Below are positions 61,668 to 64,000 of a stretch of DNA of 64,000 nt, one piece after another. The position numbers and the translations under genes are program-made. The first letter of the stretch is position 1. Every line of letters begins with the position of its first letter. The notes beneath the pieces were generated by a model. That model did no database searches and was not told the origin of the DNA. It saw only the letters and a list, made by a program, of their open reading frames with translations. This DNA is from Bacteroidales bacterium (GTDB lineage Bacteria > Bacteroidota > Bacteroidia > Bacteroidales > UBA932). The stretch covers positions 1 through 64,000 of the forward strand of contig JAFTCB010000018.1 in the NCBI GenBank assembly GCA_017454905.1, read 5' to 3'.

Positions 61668-62564
61668 TCAAAAGCTTACGCCCAGTCTCAGCCCGAAGGC
61701 CGCCTGCTGGGTCACAGGGTTAATGGAAGCAAATTGGTTCTCCGGCATGATCAGGGCCGGCGCCACTTTCAGCGCGATGTCATCGTCCACCTCGAAATTG
61801 TGCATGTACGAGAAGACGTTGGCGTCAATGACCTGCAGAAGATATAGGGCGGCGATGGCCAGGACGGAATAGTCCCGGTAACGCCGGTACACGTTGCGGT
61901 AGTAAAGGGCCTGGTCCGCGGTGATCGGCCCGGTGTAGGTTGTTTCCGAGTCCGTGGCCGCGATGTAGATGGAGCGGAAACGCTGGTAATTGGTGTTGCA
62001 GTCCATGTAGTAATGGAAGGCAAACGCCATGGCTCCCAGATAGATGGGGAGCTTCCAGTACTCCCGGTTGTAGATCTGTCCCAGGCCGGGGACGAAGATC
62101 GAATAGAGGGTTGCGCGGCCCGGATGGGGGAATTCGCTGGGCCGGTAGTTGATCACACCGTCGAACAGGGTCGCCCAATAGGCGACGCCGGTGCCGATGA
62201 AACAATACTTGGCGGCATTGTGCCGTCCCTGCGTGTTGAAATAGATGCCGGCAGCAAGCGATCCGCCGATGGCGCCATACACGATCGGCAGTTTCCAGAG
62301 TTGCTTGTTGTAGATCTGGGAGCCGCCGATGATTGCCACGGAACCGGCCGTCATCGTACCGATCTTGATCTCGCTCTCATGGCGGAGGCCGCTGAAATAC
62401 TCCTTGAATGAGAAGAGCACGTCCGTCGAATCCTGATCTGCGCTCTTGTCGTCATTGTATTGTTGGGAGAATGCCTCCTCCTTGAACTGGGCTGAAGCGT
62501 CCATGCAGAAAAGAGCGGCGGACAACGCCACTAAAATGCTGCAGATAAGCTTCAGGTGATGCAT
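61668..62564 (-). CDS. DUF5683 membrane protein
   Basis: 298 residues, signal peptide (ends MDASAQ). Hydrophobic segments and the duplicated YNKQLWKLPIVYGAIGG / YNREYWKLPIYLGAMAF motif, plus ATLYSIFVPGLGQIYNR, mark DUF5683. In Bacteroidota it regularly lies between parB and mltD. Function unknown; an envelope role is likely. Its stop lies 3 nt before mltD ATG and its ATG overlaps the parB stop by one base. Confidence 0.92.
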   Translation of the reverse strand: MHHLKLICSILVALSAALFCMDASAQFKEEAFSQQYNDDKSADQDSTDVLFSFKEYFSGLRHESEIKIGTMTAGSVAIIGGSQIYNKQLWKLPIVYGAIGGSLAAGIYFNTQGRHNAAKYCFIGTGVAYWATLFDGVINYRPSEFPHPGRATLYSIFVPGLGQIYNREYWKLPIYLGAMAFAFHYYMDCNTNYQRFRSIYIAATDSETTYTGPITADQALYYRNVYRRYRDYSVLAIAALYLLQVIDANVFSYMHNFEVDDDIALKVAPALIMPENQFASINPVTQQAAFGLRLGVSF

Positions 62565-63511
62565 TAGAATTCCTTTTCTTCCAGAGCTTTGACAAACTTC
62601 TTCACTTCCTCGTCCGAATCAAAGCGGATGGTCATGATGCCCTTCCCGCCCGAAGTGCGTTTGAGGGAGATATCGTTGGAAAAATACTTCCCGACATGCT
62701 CCAGGATACGGTAATAATCCTGGGGCAGTTCCTGGGTGGGGCGGGCTGTGCGTACCTTGGCTTTGGCCGCATTCGGATCGACCTGCAGCTTGCGCACGAT
62801 ACCTTCCAGTTCGCGGACGGACAGGCCGTCGCGGATCACCAGGTCGCAGAGCTGCTCCTGGACCTCCGGAGAATCGACGCCGAGGATGGCCTTGGCGTGA
62901 CCGGCGCTCAGCAGTCCGACCTTGATGTCGTGCTGGACCTTGGCGGGGAGTTTCAGCAGGCGGATCGTGTTGGCCACGGTGGCGCGCTTCTTCCCTACCC
63001 GCTCTGCGAGGTTGTCCTGGGTGAGCTGGCATTCCTCGATGAGGCGACGATAGCTGAGGGCGAGCTCGATCGGGTCGAGGTCCTCGCGCTGCACGTTCTC
63101 CACGATAGCCATTTCCAGCATTCCCTGGTCGTTGGCATCCCGGATATAGGCGGGAATCGTGGTCATTCCGGCGAGCCGGCAGGCCTTGTAGCGCCGCTCG
63201 CCGCTGATGATCTGGTACCGGCGCTCCGTGATACGGCGGACCGTGATGGGCTGGATGAGCCCCAGGGTGCGGATGGACGCCGCCAGTTCCTCCAGGGAAG
63301 CCTGGTCGAAGGACATTCGGGGCTGGAAAGGATTCGGCTCGATCATGTCCACGGGGATCCGGAGGATGTCGGCCGTGTTCTCCTGCCGGCCGCGCGTGCC
63401 GACGATTTCCTTGTTGACATAGCCGACCGGCTGACGCAGCTGGTCAGCATCGGGCACTTCGCCGAGCAGGGCGCTCAGGCCCTTGCCGAGGCCTCGGGGT
63501 TCTTTTTTCAT
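62564..63511 (-). CDS. parB: Chromosome partitioning protein ParB
   Basis: 315 residues from ATG 63511 (MKKEPRGLGKGLSALLGEV). N-terminal CTPase/ParB domain: IRTLGLIQPITVRR, SGERRYKACRLAG, ENVQREDLDPIE; central HTH (AERVGKKRATVANTIRLLKL); C-terminal dimerisation part. Loads at parS sites near the origin; no parS-like site found in the window. Overlaps the parA stop by 4 nt (ATGA). Confidence 0.96.
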   Translation of the reverse strand: MKKEPRGLGKGLSALLGEVPDADQLRQPVGYVNKEIVGTRGRQENTADILRIPVDMIEPNPFQPRMSFDQASLEELAASIRTLGLIQPITVRRITERRYQIISGERRYKACRLAGMTTIPAYIRDANDQGMLEMAIVENVQREDLDPIELALSYRRLIEECQLTQDNLAERVGKKRATVANTIRLLKLPAKVQHDIKVGLLSAGHAKAILGVDSPEVQEQLCDLVIRDGLSVRELEGIVRKLQVDPNAAKAKVRTARPTQELPQDYYRILEHVGKYFSNDISLKRTSGGKGIMTIRFDSDEEVKKFVKALEEKEF

Positions 63512-64000
63512 ACCGTTTCTCCGTTGTGCTCCAGGACTTCCCTCGCCAGGTTGAGGTAGTTGGTGGAGCCGTTGCACATGATGTCATATAGGATGATGGG
63601 CTTGCCGTGGGACGGCGCCTCGCTCAAGCGGATGTTCCGCTGGATGACCGTTTTGAATACCAGGTCCTTGAAATGGTCGCGCAGTTCGCCCAGCACCTGG
63701 GTGTGGACGCGGGTGCGGCCGTCGAACATCGTGACCACGAAACCTTCGATGGTCAGGTCGGGATTGACGCCGCCCTGCACCAGCCGGATGGTCTGGAGGA
63801 GCTTGCCGAGCCCCTCGAGGGCGAAAAACTCGGGCTGCACGGGGATGATCACCGAATCAGCGGCCGTCAGGGTATTGACCGTGATGAGCCCCAGGGACGG
63901 GGAACAGTCGATGATGATGTAGTCGTAGTCGTCCCGGATCGGGGCCAGGGCGTTCTTGAGAAGGGATTCGCGGTTGTCCGCTTCCAGCATCTCGATCTCG
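63508..64000 (-). CDS. parA: Chromosome partitioning ATPase ParA (3' part)
   Basis: The last about 164 residues are visible and the frame is open to the window end. IIIDCSPSLGLITVNTLTAA (switch II region), PVQPEFFALEGLGKLLQTI and VLGELRDHFKDLVFKTVIQRN, then LSEAPSHGKPIILYD are typical of ParA/Soj. The Walker A motif lies outside the window. Operon parA-parB-DUF5683-mltD. Confidence 0.95.
   Translation of the reverse strand, partial: EIEMLEADNRESLLKNALAPIRDDYDYIIIDCSPSLGLITVNTLTAADSVIIPVQPEFFALEGLGKLLQTIRLVQGGVNPDLTIEGFVVTMFDGRTRVHTQVLGELRDHFKDLVFKTVIQRNIRLSEAPSHGKPIILYDIMCNGSTNYLNLAREVLEHNGETV

Overview
The window comes from a chromosome of a GC-rich (roughly 60%) member of the Bacteroidales. 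The evidence is the recurrent Bacteroidota housekeeping promoter (TTTG, about 19-20 nt, then TAnnTTTG), family markers such as DUF3467, DUF4251, DUF5683, GIN-domain and PmoA/DUF6807 proteins, and the order parA-parB-DUF5683-mltD. I found no rRNA, tRNA, CRISPR array, complete prophage or intact insertion sequence.

Layout. 0-14.4 kb: an envelope export system with four paralogous MacB/FtsX-type permeases (the first cut by the window edge), one ATPase, a TolC-like channel, an HlyD-like adaptor, and a sigma54-type response regulator with its histidine kinase. Three promoters here carry the same tandem 17-bp palindromes (TGTAAA-N5-TTTACA and TGTAAA-N5-GTTACA), each followed by a GG-N10-GC/GA sigma54 promoter. 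This looks like a self-contained, autoregulated regulon and is the strongest system-level signal. 14.4-23.5 kb: esterase, Kef-type antiporter, a peroxide-sensing OhrR-like regulator in an operon with glutathione peroxidase, D-2-hydroxyacid dehydrogenase, PmoA-family lipoprotein, a frameshifted secreted protein, a candidate 115-nt small RNA, a BASS transporter and an acyltransferase. 23.5-27.1 kb: reverse-strand housekeeping operon (DUF3467, KdsC-like phosphatase, Maf, RluA-type pseudouridine synthase) and rubrerythrin. 27.3-34.4 kb: valS, tatA, tatC, a CBM9-like protein, an ABC-F ATPase and a GIN-domain protein. 34.5-39.2 kb: pncC/cinA, a divergent DHODH-like gene, an XRE regulator, a 450-bp AT-rich regulatory region, queA and an acyltransferase.

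39.2-47.5 kb is a mosaic of envelope genes and gene debris: fragments of umuC, hydE, a solute-binding protein and a TonB-dependent receptor lie between a divergent LuxR-type regulator pair, a beta-propeller protein, an NlpC/P60-LysM hydrolase and an esterase. 47.6-51.4 kb holds a GH2 glycosidase, an acetyl-esterase-like hydrolase and a DUF4251 lipoprotein. 51.4-59.8 kb holds an AlkZ-like protein, an RlmD-type rRNA methyltransferase, a Ca/Na antiporter, a cysteate synthase-like PLP enzyme (a possible link to sulfonolipids), two outer-membrane-type proteins, a large GNAT protein and rarA. 59.9-64 kb ends with mltD, DUF5683, parB and the 3' part of parA on the reverse strand.

Several genes (valS, the Kef antiporter, the DHODH-like gene, the AlkZ-like gene) have the -7 promoter element only 6-7 nt before ATG, so their mRNAs are probably leaderless. 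All family names rest on motif recognition by eye; no database search was run.
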